Assembly (NCBI RefSeq): GCF_009768885.1
Contig: NZ_WSQA01000007.1
Coordinates: 151,448 to 215,447 of the forward strand
Direction of reading: 5' to 3'
Length of the DNA: 64,000 bases
Origin: Sphingobacterium humi
GTDB taxonomy: Bacteria; Bacteroidota; Bacteroidia; Sphingobacteriales; Sphingobacteriaceae
Shown here: piece after piece, positions 18,253 through 28,721 of the stretch
How positions within the stretch are numbered: position 1 is the stretch's first letter
How the letters are laid out: every line of letters starts with the position of its first letter
Program-made: the position numbers and the translations under genes
Notes under the pieces: model-generated
Database searches by the model: none
Seen by the model: only the letters and a program-made list of their open reading frames with translations
Told to the model about the DNA's origin: nothing

Positions 18253-19350
18253 TTATTTCAGCTTCAATTCTTGCCCAATTTTACTGGAAATACTACGGAT
18301 TAAAGATGGAATATCAAAGCGATCTAAGTCCTCCCAAAAGGGGGTATTATAGTCACTTTTTTCTTCCAAAAAGGAGGATCTATTGAGTTCCGGTTTCAAG
18401 GCCTTAAATTCTTCATTTGTAATAAAACTTCGCTCCATGACATAGAATTCATGGGAATAATCACGAGGAACGAGTCCATATTTTTTCTGACGCTTGAAGG
18501 CGGCAGAAACAGTTACAACGGCACTGTTTAAATCGGCGATATCCGGATCGCTTAAGTTTTTACCCCGATAGGTATGCAAAATAATACTCTTATAAAGCTC
18601 TGCTTTTAATCGGAAAAAGCTAATGCTGCGCACTGTGCCAGGGCTAACCAGGTTATAGAAAACTTGCATATTGCCATCTGATCCGAGCTGCGCATAGCCT
18701 GCTTGTCTCCCCTCGCGTTCCAAAATTAAGCGGTCGCCAGATTTTATCAGCTTCCCTTCTTCGGCCACCCGAGCCACAATGCTTTTCTTTTGCATAGGCG
18801 AAAGCATGGGTTTGAAATAAAACAACTCGCCTTGCGTATCTCTTAATTCCTCATTTGCCACATCATTGGCATATATACGGTATTGATGGATTTGCGTGCG
18901 CGGCTTGCCCTTGGTCTTATTGATAGGAATATAATGCGACACGATTCCATCATACAAATATCGCGACCTGTTATTATAGGTTTCGTAATTTCTGAAATAG
19001 CCTTTTAACACGACGTAATCAAATTTAGACCGATCAACAATGCCAATTTCCTCAATTGGAATCTGTCGGGGTGCTAAAAGAATGACTTTGGCCTTTTTAA
19101 AATCAGCAAAGGAAAGCTCTATATTTTTATAGGCAATATGATTAATCAAGACATCCTTACTAGGAATTGCTTTTAAGGAGTCAAGCTGTATGATGCCCTC
19201 CATGTCTGACATCCCTAACAAGGTACCGGAATCGGAGTAAACATTCGCCCCTGCGATTGGCGCCAGACTGATACTATCTTGAATTTTTAGCTGTGCGATG
19301 GAATGCAAGCTCCAGGAAACAGCAAGAAAAAGGAGGAATATTCTACGCAT
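18253..19350 (-). CDS. Secreted carboxypeptidase-regulatory-like domain protein, unknown function
   Basis: Start chosen at 19350 (MRRIFLLFLAVSWSLHSIAQ), which gives a clean signal peptide; an upstream ATG at 19374 adds 8 residues. The first 90 residues of the mature protein look like a CarboxypepD_reg-like beta sandwich (IQDSISLAPIAGANVYSDSG, later LINHIAYKNIELSF). The remaining 270 residues match no family I recognise. There is no lipobox. It is probably periplasmic or outer-membrane associated. It lies upstream of the GG-peptide system on the same strand but is separated by about 380 bases and has its own context, so a shared role is only possible. Confidence 0.7.
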   Translation of the reverse strand: MRRIFLLFLAVSWSLHSIAQLKIQDSISLAPIAGANVYSDSGTLLGMSDMEGIIQLDSLKAIPSKDVLINHIAYKNIELSFADFKKAKVILLAPRQIPIEEIGIVDRSKFDYVVLKGYFRNYETYNNRSRYLYDGIVSHYIPINKTKGKPRTQIHQYRIYANDVANEELRDTQGELFYFKPMLSPMQKKSIVARVAEEGKLIKSGDRLILEREGRQAGYAQLGSDGNMQVFYNLVSPGTVRSISFFRLKAELYKSIILHTYRGKNLSDPDIADLNSAVVTVSAAFKRQKKYGLVPRDYSHEFYVMERSFITNEEFKALKPELNRSSFLEEKSDYNTPFWEDLDRFDIPSLIRSISSKIGQELKLK

Positions 19351-19446
19351 TTTTGGCTTGTTTAATAGCAACAAAAATAACAGAAAATATTCCTCCTAAT
19401 GGAACAATAACCTTTTTTAACAGGTATCCAAACCCTACCCCACTGC

Positions 19447-20619
19447 CTATGGGTAAAAGATCAGCATAATGAATACAATAAACAGAAGGATATGCATTAA
19501 GCCTAATATAGGGGAAGTACGGCGCCCTAAGAACGTCATTAAGCTTAGCAATAAGGTCACAACAAATAGTATAGTTTCATAACCTGCCAATCCGAAACGC
19601 ACGGTCTTATCGGCTATTAAGCCAACTACCAATACGGCTGGTACGGTCAATCCTACCGTCGAAACAAAGGCACCATGACATAGATTGATGGCCCGTTGGA
19701 ACTCGTTGTTCAAGGCCGCTTTTACCGCTGTCATAGACTCAGGGGTAAATACAATAATGGCAATTAATACACCGCCTAACAAAGGAGGCAATTGGGCTGC
19801 TTTAATTCCAAAATCTACCACTACGGCCATATGATGTGCCAATAAAACAATCGGCAAAATCATACCCAATAATACGATAGACCGAATGAATAATTCTCGG
19901 AAATCCTTAGGCGCTGTCAATTGATCTTGGGCAGCAGCTTCCTTTTCTTTTTGCGCTTCGGCATAGCGAATCTCCATCATCCCTACAGCAGGTTGCACAT
20001 AATGATGGCGATAGGTCGTCATTTGGAAATAAAGGAAAAAACCATACAACACCGCCACCATAGACGACAACACGATAGCCTGCACAAAGGAGAATTCCCC
20101 ATTTCCAGCACCGGTAATAAAGTTTGGTAGCATCATGGAAATTCCACCCAGCATAATAATCATGCTGTGGTAGGCCAAAGAACCTTGCGCATTATATTCC
20201 TGCTCGCCAAATTTTAAGCTTCCTGCCAAGAGACAGAGACCCATCACCAAGTTCATGATAATCATCATCACCGAGAAGATAGAATCTTTCCCAATAGTTG
20301 CATTATCACCAGGCCCTAGCATCACCGCAGCAATCAAAATAACTTCAATAGAAACAATGGAAAGAGTAAGGATCAGGGTGCCATAGGGTTCTCCCAGTTT
20401 ATGAGCCAGTTCATCGGCTTCTTTCACGACGCCGAAGGCCGCAGTAATAATAGTCGCCAAAAGCAGCAAGAAAACAGCAATAGCCGTTCCGGTACTCATC
20501 GTGCCCTGCATCACATCATGTCCATAGATGGAAAATAGCAGCACCACTATCCAGGTTATGGCAAGACGTAGCCAAGTTTTTTTCGGTATAATTTCTCCAA
20601 GAGTTAATTTTTGTATCAT
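19447..20619 (-). CDS. chaA: ChaA-type calcium/sodium:proton antiporter
   Basis: Start set at 20619 (MIQKLTLGEIIPKKTWLRLA); the longer frame to 20679 adds 20 unlikely residues. The 390-residue protein has about eleven hydrophobic segments. It carries the paired Ca2+/cation-antiporter repeats: GEPYGTLILTLSIVSIEVIL in the first half and GVLIAIIVFTPESMTAVKAA in the second, each with the conserved acidic residue. It should exchange Ca2+ or Na+ for protons across the inner membrane. The Crp/Fnr regulator gene lies 91 bases upstream on the same strand and may be co-transcribed. The symbol reflects family, not proven orthology. Confidence 0.85.
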   Translation of the reverse strand: MIQKLTLGEIIPKKTWLRLAITWIVVLLFSIYGHDVMQGTMSTGTAIAVFLLLLATIITAAFGVVKEADELAHKLGEPYGTLILTLSIVSIEVILIAAVMLGPGDNATIGKDSIFSVMMIIMNLVMGLCLLAGSLKFGEQEYNAQGSLAYHSMIIMLGGISMMLPNFITGAGNGEFSFVQAIVLSSMVAVLYGFFLYFQMTTYRHHYVQPAVGMMEIRYAEAQKEKEAAAQDQLTAPKDFRELFIRSIVLLGMILPIVLLAHHMAVVVDFGIKAAQLPPLLGGVLIAIIVFTPESMTAVKAALNNEFQRAINLCHGAFVSTVGLTVPAVLVVGLIADKTVRFGLAGYETILFVVTLLLSLMTFLGRRTSPILGLMHILLFIVFIMLIFYP

Positions 20620-20710
20620 GTTGTTGTTCGAATTAAATGCGATGTTTTTAAAACCATGCAAAAATACTGCCCCCCACAACAGGAAAAATTATCCTAGGAT
20701 AATTAAAATA

Positions 20711-21280
20711 TCAGCTTTGCTTAATTCCCTTCCGAATACGACTTAGGCTGACAGGCGTCATCCGCAGATAGGAAGCGATATACTTCAGCGGAACACGTTG
20801 GATAATCTGTGGCGCATCCTGCATCAGTTCATCATAGCGCTCCTTAGCAGATTTAATTTGGGAGGAAATCCAGCGTTTCTCCATTTTTAGCAGCTCGCGT
20901 TCCACCATCACCCTACCCAGATTTGCAATATGAATATCTTCCTGATAAAGCTCTTGCAAGCGTTCGATAGCAATGCCATATAGCTTACTATCTTCCAGCA
21001 GTTCTACATTTTCATAAGCCTTTTGTTTGGCCACATAACTTTGCATGGATAAAATCACATCCCCCTCAATACCAAACCAAAAGCTTACATCATGCTCTTC
21101 TTGTGGCGCATAGGCCCGAACCAAGCCTTTGCTTAAAAAATATATTTTACGTTCAATGCGGTTAGCCTCCAAGAGCGGATAGCCTTTCGGGAAGTTCACT
21201 TCTTGTAAATGCTTCGCCAAACGTTCAAAAGATGCCGATGGCAGGGGATGAATAGCGTTTAAAATATGTTCAATTTGCAT
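20711..21280 (-). CDS. Crp/Fnr-family transcriptional regulator
   Basis: Start chosen at 21280 (MQIEHILNAIHPLPSASFER), the usual beginning for short Bacteroidota Crp/Fnr proteins; an upstream ATG at 21349 would add 23 hydrophobic residues. 189 residues: a cyclic-nucleotide-binding-like beta barrel (FPKGYPLLEANRIERKIYFL) with a long helix, then a C-terminal HTH (RVPLKYIASYLRMTPVSLSR, then IRKG). It lacks the cAMP-contact pattern of E. coli Crp, so the effector is unknown. The -PVSLSRIR- recognition helix is typical of this Bacteroidota subgroup. Confidence 0.88.
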   Translation of the reverse strand: MQIEHILNAIHPLPSASFERLAKHLQEVNFPKGYPLLEANRIERKIYFLSKGLVRAYAPQEEHDVSFWFGIEGDVILSMQSYVAKQKAYENVELLEDSKLYGIAIERLQELYQEDIHIANLGRVMVERELLKMEKRWISSQIKSAKERYDELMQDAPQIIQRVPLKYIASYLRMTPVSLSRIRKGIKQS

Positions 21281-21398
21281 GCGATTTGGCCAATAAAAAA
21301 AGGCCTTAAAGACCTTTTCTAATGCATAAGTTACGAAAAACAGCAACAATAAAAAACTATTTGTTTAGCAGCTATGCTGAATTCCTTATTTTCCACTT

Positions 21399-22103
21399 TT
21401 AATTATGGGTTAATTCAACTAAAGGCTTACCATCTTTACAGACAACAGGTTTTGCTGCATTTGCACAACCGCCCTCACAAACGGTTCCTTCCAATTGCAT
21501 TTTACGTTGCACCAAAACATTATAAGTAATCACCAATTCAACGAACTCGGCACTGCGAATCGTCTTATGGATTGCCACTGCTTCCGGGCAACAGCCTGAA
21601 CGAAGAAAATAGGCACTCCAATCGTTCGGGTTAGTACAAGGTACATCCTTATAAAAGTCTTTAACAGCTTCGTATTTGCCAGGCATCATGGCCTTCACTT
21701 CTTCGAGGCTCAGTTCTTGCGCATAGCGCAGGGTTGCTTTACCATTGACGCAGCTTCTACCTACTGGGGGATTCATTTGTGCAAAATCTACTACACCTCC
21801 TTCTTTTTGAATGGCATCAACCCATTTATGGAATAAAATTTCATATTCTTTGGCCAGTTTATCGGCTTTCTGTTCAATGGAAGGATGAACTAAGTAATAC
21901 GACATCACATAGGTCTTTTGGATAAAATCATCCACATTTTCACAGGGAATGGATTCTAATAAGGCGACCAATTCCTTGCTCTTTTCGTCTGCTTTCGCAT
22001 TCCAATAGTCTGCATTCTTTTCCGTAGCATCCTTCGAGCAAGCGCTTAATATATTCAGTAAAAGTAAGGGTATCCAAAAGGTTACAAATTTCATTTTTTC
22101 CAT
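21399..22103 (-). CDS. Cys-rich lipoprotein of unknown function
   Basis: 234 residues. The signal peptide ends in the lipobox NILSAC, so the protein should be lipid-anchored. The mature part is mostly helical and unusually Cys-rich for a small lipoprotein: SIPCENVDDF, GRSCVNGKAT, VPCTNPNDW, RSGCCPEA, TVCEGGCANA and PVVCKDGKP. These could form several disulfides in the periplasm or outside. I do not recognise a family. It is divergent from the thiamine riboswitch; the two genes share a 265-base gap but no function is implied. Confidence 0.6.
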   Translation of the reverse strand: MEKMKFVTFWIPLLLLNILSACSKDATEKNADYWNAKADEKSKELVALLESIPCENVDDFIQKTYVMSYYLVHPSIEQKADKLAKEYEILFHKWVDAIQKEGGVVDFAQMNPPVGRSCVNGKATLRYAQELSLEEVKAMMPGKYEAVKDFYKDVPCTNPNDWSAYFLRSGCCPEAVAIHKTIRSAEFVELVITYNVLVQRKMQLEGTVCEGGCANAAKPVVCKDGKPLVELTHN

Positions 22104-22212
22104 AAGGTTAGTTAATACATTGTGTTTTTTGTAGAACGGTAAGCCCCATCAGAATGCGACAGCATGGTTGAAATAATTGCTTTCCTCAAAATAATTCCTA
22201 ACTTAGCCCCGA

Positions 22213-22293
22213 ACTTTAGGGGTGTCTGCAGAAGTGCAGGCTGAGATTTTACCCTTATAACCTGATCCAGATCATACTGGCGTAGGGAAAAGT
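22213..22293 (+). ncRNA. TPP riboswitch aptamer (THI element)
   Basis: The stretch has the conserved thi-box blocks: AGGGGTG near 22218, CTGAGA at 22241-22246, ACCCTTATAACCTGATC at 22251-22267 and GGCGTAGGGAAA at 22279-22290. P1 pairs ACTTT (22213-22217) with AAAGT (22289-22293). The aptamer lies about 75 bases ahead of thiS and should shut the operon off when thiamine diphosphate is bound. Confidence 0.95.
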
Positions 22294-22328
22294 AAGATGT
22301 CACATGGGTGCGTATGCGTTCCTGTAGT

Positions 22329-22371
22329 CATTCCTAAAGTATTTTAACCCATATAAAATCTATTAGGAATG
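22329..22371 (+). promoter_or_regulatory. Start-codon sequestering hairpin, expression platform of the TPP riboswitch
   Basis: CATTCCTAA (22329-22337) pairs perfectly with TTAGGAATG (22363-22371), and the last three bases of the 3' arm are the thiS ATG. Inside it ATTTTA (22341-22346) pairs with TAAAAT (22354-22359) around a 7-base loop. The competing segment CCTAAAG (22333-22339) is complementary to CTTTAGG (22214-22220) in the aptamer, so only one of the two pairings can form. This points to translational control. Confidence 0.7.
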
Positions 22372-22575
22372 CATTTGACCATCAACCATCAATCCAAAAC
22401 TTTCGAAATTGCCCCAAACAGCTTAGCGGAACTCCTTGCTATCGAGCTGCCTCAGGCACGCAAAGGCATTGCTGTGGCCTTGAACAACCAAGTAATCCCG
22501 GAGGGGCAATGGCCCCACACGCCGCTTTCCAACCACGATTCTATTCTCATTATTACAGCCACCCAAGGTGGTTAA
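22369..22575 (+). CDS. thiS: Sulfur carrier protein ThiS
   Basis: 68 residues with the ubiquitin-like beta-grasp pattern and the essential C-terminal Gly-Gly (ITATQGG). ThiF adenylates this C-terminus; it then becomes a thiocarboxylate that donates sulfur to ThiG for the thiazole ring. First gene of the thiamine operon. Its ATG is locked in the riboswitch hairpin described at 22329-22371. Length is normal for the family (64-70 residues). Confidence 0.93.
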   Translation: MHLTINHQSKTFEIAPNSLAELLAIELPQARKGIAVALNNQVIPEGQWPHTPLSNHDSILIITATQGG

Positions 22576-24996
<2,421 letters not shown>

Positions 24997-25004
<8 letters not shown>

Positions 25005-25647
25005 ATCCCCGAATTCCTTACCACGCTTACTTTTTATATCAGCGGGCGAAACGCTGCATGCGCAGCTAAACGGCATAAAAACCGCCTTAGATGCCGGCCT
25101 GCAATTCCTACAGATCCGCTGGAAAGAAGCCGAAGTCGCGCAGCTGCAGGAGCTTATTGAACGCAGCTTGCCCCTATGCCGAGAGTACCAGGCTATTTGC
25201 AGCATAAACGACCACCCCCAACTCGCCAAGCTATCCGACGTCCAGGGTTTACATTTGGGCTTAACCGATATGCCCATTGCCCAAGCCCGAGAAATAATAG
25301 GCGAGCCTAAAATTATTGGAGGCACGGCCAATACCTTGGCCGATGTGCAACAACGACAGGCAGAAGCCTGCGATTATATCGGTTTGGGGCCTATGCGCTT
25401 TACCCACAGCAAAAAGAAGCTGAGCCCCATTCTCGGATTGCATGGCTATGCACAGATTCAAGCCGCCCTTGTCGAACAGCAAGTTCCCCCCATCTATGCC
25501 ATTGGGGGCATCCTGCTGGACGATGTGCTGCCGCTCCGTTCCCTAGGCATCCATGGCGTAGCCGTATCCGGACTTATCCTTCAACAGCCTTCATCGGTAA
25601 AACAACTAAACGAACGTTTACATGAGCAACTTGATTATAGCAAATAA
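24997..25647 (+). CDS. thiE: Thiamine phosphate synthase ThiE
   Basis: Start taken at 24997 ([16 protein letters not shown]); an upstream in-frame ATG at 24955 would overlap the previous gene by 50 bases. 216 residues with the ThiE pattern: [52 protein letters not shown] and [14 protein letters not shown]. It joins pyrimidine diphosphate and thiazole phosphate into thiamine phosphate. No thiD (pyrimidine kinase) gene is in the operon, so its substrate must be supplied from elsewhere. Confidence 0.88.
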
Positions 25648-26395
25648 AACGTTTTCCTCCCGCCTATTTTTGGGCACAGGAAAATTTGGAAACCTACAGC
25701 AGATGCAAGACGCTATTTGCGCGGCGGAAAGCGAACTGGTGACCATGGCCTTAAAACGCGTAGACTTGCAGCAACCTGAAGATGAATTGCTTGCTGCCTT
25801 ACAGCTACCCAACATCAACTTATTGCCCAACACCTCCGGAGCACGAAACGCACAGGAGGCTGTGTTGGCGGCACAATTGGCGCGGGAAGCCCTGCAAACC
25901 AATTGGCTGAAACTGGAAATACATCCCGATCCCCGCTACCTCCTTCCCGACCCGATAGAAACCTTAAAGGCCACGGAGGAACTGGCCAAGCTGGGTTTTA
26001 TTGTATTGCCCTATATTCATGCGGATCCCGTACTGTGTAAACGCCTAGAAGATGCCGGCACGGCAGCAGTGATGCCCTTAGGCGCACCAATTGGCAGCAA
26101 CAAAGGCTTAAAAACGGTAGATTTCTTAGAAATTATCATAGAGCAAAGTCGTGTTCCAGTGGTGGTGGATGCGGGCATTGGCGCCCCTTCTCATGCTGCC
26201 TACGCGATGGAGCTGGGCGCTGATGCCGTTTTAGTGAATACCGCAATTGCCAGTGCCCAAGACCCTGTTGCCATGGCCATCGCCTTTAAACAGGCTGTAG
26301 TCGCAGGGCGGATGGCCTATGAAGCCGGCTTGGCCAAAGCAAGCAATCAGGCTGTGGCCAGCAGCCCATTAACATCATTTTTATTGGAGGATTAA
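25622..26395 (+). CDS. thiG: Thiazole synthase ThiG
   Basis: 257 residues. Landmarks are [27 protein letters not shown] and the Schiff-base lysine Lys97 in [18 protein letters not shown]. Further on are [33 protein letters not shown] and [10 protein letters not shown]. It assembles the thiazole phosphate from deoxyxylulose phosphate, dehydroglycine from ThiH, and sulfur from ThiS. The start overlaps the thiE 3' end by 26 bases. Length and motifs are ordinary for the family. Confidence 0.97.
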   Translation: MSNLIIANKTFSSRLFLGTGKFGNLQQMQDAICAAESELVTMALKRVDLQQPEDELLAALQLPNINLLPNTSGARNAQEAVLAAQLAREALQTNWLKLEIHPDPRYLLPDPIETLKATEELAKLGFIVLPYIHADPVLCKRLEDAGTAAVMPLGAPIGSNKGLKTVDFLEIIIEQSRVPVVVDAGIGAPSHAAYAMELGADAVLVNTAIASAQDPVAMAIAFKQAVVAGRMAYEAGLAKASNQAVASSPLTSFLLED

Positions 26396-26397
26396 TC

Positions 26398-27531
26398 ATG
26401 AATGCGCAGCATTTTGCAGAAGTTTTTAAGCAGTATGATTGGGAAGCAGTGAAAGCAAAGATTGCCCAATGTACGCCAGCCATGGTGGAAGGGAGTTTAG
26501 CAAAAAGCAGAAAGAACCTGGACGATTTTCTAACCTTGCTGTCGCCGGCGGCTAGCCCCTATTTGGAGGCAATGGCGCAGCAGGCACAGCAGCTCACCAT
26601 CCAACGCTTCGGAAAAACAATCCAGCTGTATGCCCCACTCTATGTCAGCAACGAATGCCAGAATATATGCACCTATTGTGGTTTCAGCATGGACAATAAG
26701 ATTAGAAGAAAGACCCTCAGCGCGACCGAATTGGTTATGGAGGCCTTGGCCCTGAAAAGCATGGGCGTAGACCATGTTTTACTGGTAAGCGGTGAGGCCA
26801 ATAAAATTGTAGATCGTGCCTATTTCGAGCGCGCCATCCAAACTTTAAGCCCTTATTTTTCGCAAATATCCATTGAGGTACAGCCCTTAGATCAACCGGA
26901 TTACGAGCTGTTGCAAGCCGCGGGAACCCATGCCGTATTGGTATACCAAGAAACCTACCACCAGGAGGTATACAAGCAATACCATCCTAAAGGCAAGAAA
27001 TCTAACTTCGATTACCGCTTAGCAACGCCCGATCGGATTGCCCAATCGGGATTCCATAAAATTGGACTAGGCGTACTGTTAGGATTGGAAGATTGGCGAG
27101 TAGACAGTTTTTTTAACGCCTTGCACATCGACTACCTGCAGAAACGCTATTGGAAAACCAAGTATTCTGTATCCTTTCCGAGGCTACGCCCTGCACAAGG
27201 CATCATAGAGCCTAACTTCATTATGGAAGACCGGGATTTACTGCAACTGATCTGCGCCTATCGCTTATGGAACCCAGACCTCGAGATTTCCATCTCCACC
27301 CGCGAGCGCGAAAAATTCAGAAACCATATTATCGGTTTAGGCGTCACCAGCATGAGTGCGGCCTCCAAGACGAATCCGGGTGGCTATGTTGTCGATCCGC
27401 AATCCCTCGAGCAGTTTGAAATATCGGATGAACGCAGTATGGAAGAGATAAAAGCGATCATCCGCCAGGCTGGTTACGACCCGGTGATGAAAGATTGGGA
27501 CAGCTCCTATTCCGGGAGGGTGTATGGTTAA
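26398..27531 (+). CDS. thiH: 2-iminoacetate (dehydroglycine) synthase ThiH
   Basis: 377 residues. This radical-SAM enzyme cleaves tyrosine to give dehydroglycine and p-cresol. The cluster motif CX3CX2C is at Cys87, Cys91 and Cys94 (ECQNICTYCGFS). Other family stretches are LLVSGEANKI, SIEVQPLD, VYQETYHQEVYKQYHP and SVSFPRLRPA. Being the ThiH rather than the ThiO route, it suggests a lineage comfortable with low oxygen at least part of the time, which is inference. It lies 2 bases after thiG and overlaps thiF by 8. Confidence 0.97.
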   Translation: MNAQHFAEVFKQYDWEAVKAKIAQCTPAMVEGSLAKSRKNLDDFLTLLSPAASPYLEAMAQQAQQLTIQRFGKTIQLYAPLYVSNECQNICTYCGFSMDNKIRRKTLSATELVMEALALKSMGVDHVLLVSGEANKIVDRAYFERAIQTLSPYFSQISIEVQPLDQPDYELLQAAGTHAVLVYQETYHQEVYKQYHPKGKKSNFDYRLATPDRIAQSGFHKIGLGVLLGLEDWRVDSFFNALHIDYLQKRYWKTKYSVSFPRLRPAQGIIEPNFIMEDRDLLQLICAYRLWNPDLEISISTREREKFRNHIIGLGVTSMSAASKTNPGGYVVDPQSLEQFEISDERSMEEIKAIIRQAGYDPVMKDWDSSYSGRVYG

Positions 27532-28237
27532 TCCGGATGCACAATTCGAGCGGTACAGCCGTCAGATATTCATGGATGAGATTGGCGTGGCGGGTCAACG
27601 GAAAATCAATGCGGCCAAGGTACTAGTCATTGGTGCCGGTGGTATTGGCTCGCCTGTACTGGCCTACCTGGCTGCGGCGGGGGTTGGCCATTTGGCCGTC
27701 GCCGATTTTGATGTCCTGGAAATCCATAACCTCAACCGACAGATTATCCATGCCGAACAGCAAGTCGGCAAGCTAAAAACGGAAAGTGCCGCAAACTTTG
27801 TTGGGCAGCTTAATTCCAGTATCCACTTCGAGCCAATCGCTGAAAAAATTACCGCCACCAATGTGGAAGCGCTGCTTAGGCCTTACGATATCATTGTAGA
27901 AGGCTCTGACAACTTCACTTGCCGCTACCTGGTGAATGATACCTGCGTCCGCTTAGCAAAGCCCTTGGTATATGGCAGTATTTTTGGGTTTGAGGGACAG
28001 GTGGCCTTGTTAAATCACAAAGGCTCGAAAGACCTGCGCGCCTTTTTTCCGGAAGCCCCCAATCCGGAAGATGCCCCCACCTGCGATAGCAAAGGCGTAC
28101 TAGGGCCGCTGCCAGGCCTGGTCGGCAGCATGATGGCCATGCTGGTGCTGCAAGTAATTTGCGGATTAGCGGTGCCAAAAAACCAACTTTGCATTATCGA
28201 TTGCCTCAACTGGCGCTTTAGCCAGATTACTGCTTAA
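27524..28237 (+). CDS. thiF: ThiS adenylyltransferase ThiF (HesA/MoeB/ThiF family)
   Basis: 237 residues. E1-like fold: ERYSRQIFMDEIGVAGQRKI, nucleotide-binding GAGGIG at 37-42, DFDVLEIHNLNRQI, EGSDNFTCRYLVND and the Cys187 loop TCDSKGVLGPLPG, which corresponds to the catalytic-Cys region. The zinc-binding CxxC pairs of E. coli ThiF/MoeB are absent, as is common for short Bacteroidota versions. It adenylates the ThiS C-terminus. Last gene of the operon, followed by a strong terminator. Confidence 0.92.
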   Translation: MVNPDAQFERYSRQIFMDEIGVAGQRKINAAKVLVIGAGGIGSPVLAYLAAAGVGHLAVADFDVLEIHNLNRQIIHAEQQVGKLKTESAANFVGQLNSSIHFEPIAEKITATNVEALLRPYDIIVEGSDNFTCRYLVNDTCVRLAKPLVYGSIFGFEGQVALLNHKGSKDLRAFFPEAPNPEDAPTCDSKGVLGPLPGLVGSMMAMLVLQVICGLAVPKNQLCIIDCLNWRFSQITA

Positions 28238-28254
28238 TTTTATTTTATTTAATA

Positions 28255-28298
28255 CCCATACCGGCACAAGGAAGACCTTGTGCCGGTATGGGTTTTTC
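28255..28298 (+). terminator. Terminator of the thiamine operon
   Basis: A 17-bp perfect stem (CCCATACCGGCACAAGG, 28255-28271, with its complement at 28276-28292) closes a 4-base loop and is followed by TTTTTC. It lies 18 bases after the thiF stop. Confidence 0.9.
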
Positions 28299-28438
28299 TT
28301 GTCCTTTTGTAGAAGCGTTTGAGAGCCGTAGTTAAGCCCTCTTGAAAGGGGTTTGATACGGGTGTGAAAGGGAGGTGAAAGGGGTGAGCAAGGGGGGAGA
28401 CTTAGATCGTTTTGGCACGTGTTGTTACGTGGTGTCAT

Positions 28439-28695
28439 CGTTTTGGCACGTGTTGTCATCAATTTGTCATCGATTTGTCATGGTGAGCGGAGTCGAACGA
28501 CTGGTACGCCAGTGCAATCAAAAACGCATTAAAATGCTAATTAGTTATGATAATCGCATGTAATCAATTGATAATCAATCACAATTAGCTGGTTGATTGC
28601 ACTGACGTACCAGTCGTTCGTGGTTCGACTCCGCTCACCATGACAAAACCATGACAAAACGATAACAAAACGATGACAGCACGTGCCAAAACGAA
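28439..28695. repeat. Long imperfect inverted repeat between thiF and the slipin gene
   Basis: The left arm (about 28439-28520) and right arm (about 28593-28695) are near-complementary. Both hold TTTTGGCACGTG, runs of TCATCGTTTTG-like units, ATGGTGAGCGGAGTCGAAC and ACTGGTACG(C/T)CAGTGCAATCA. The spacer of about 70 bases has smaller palindromes (GCATTAAAATGC, CTAATTAG) and GCTAATT/AATTAGC that extend the stem. No open frame is present. It lies in the 484-base gap (28238-28721) between convergent genes. It is probably a dispersed intergenic element of the MITE or REP kind. Confidence 0.75.
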
Positions 28696-28721
28696 ACCAA
28701 CACGATAACAGCCCCCCTTCC

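Noticed and set aside
22112..22303. 63-codon frame on the minus strand
   Set aside because: It is antisense to the TPP riboswitch, whose conserved blocks explain the sequence.
28480..28640. CRISPR-like repeat
   Set aside because: The repeated words are arranged as two inverted arms, not as regular direct repeats with unique spacers, and no cas gene is nearby.
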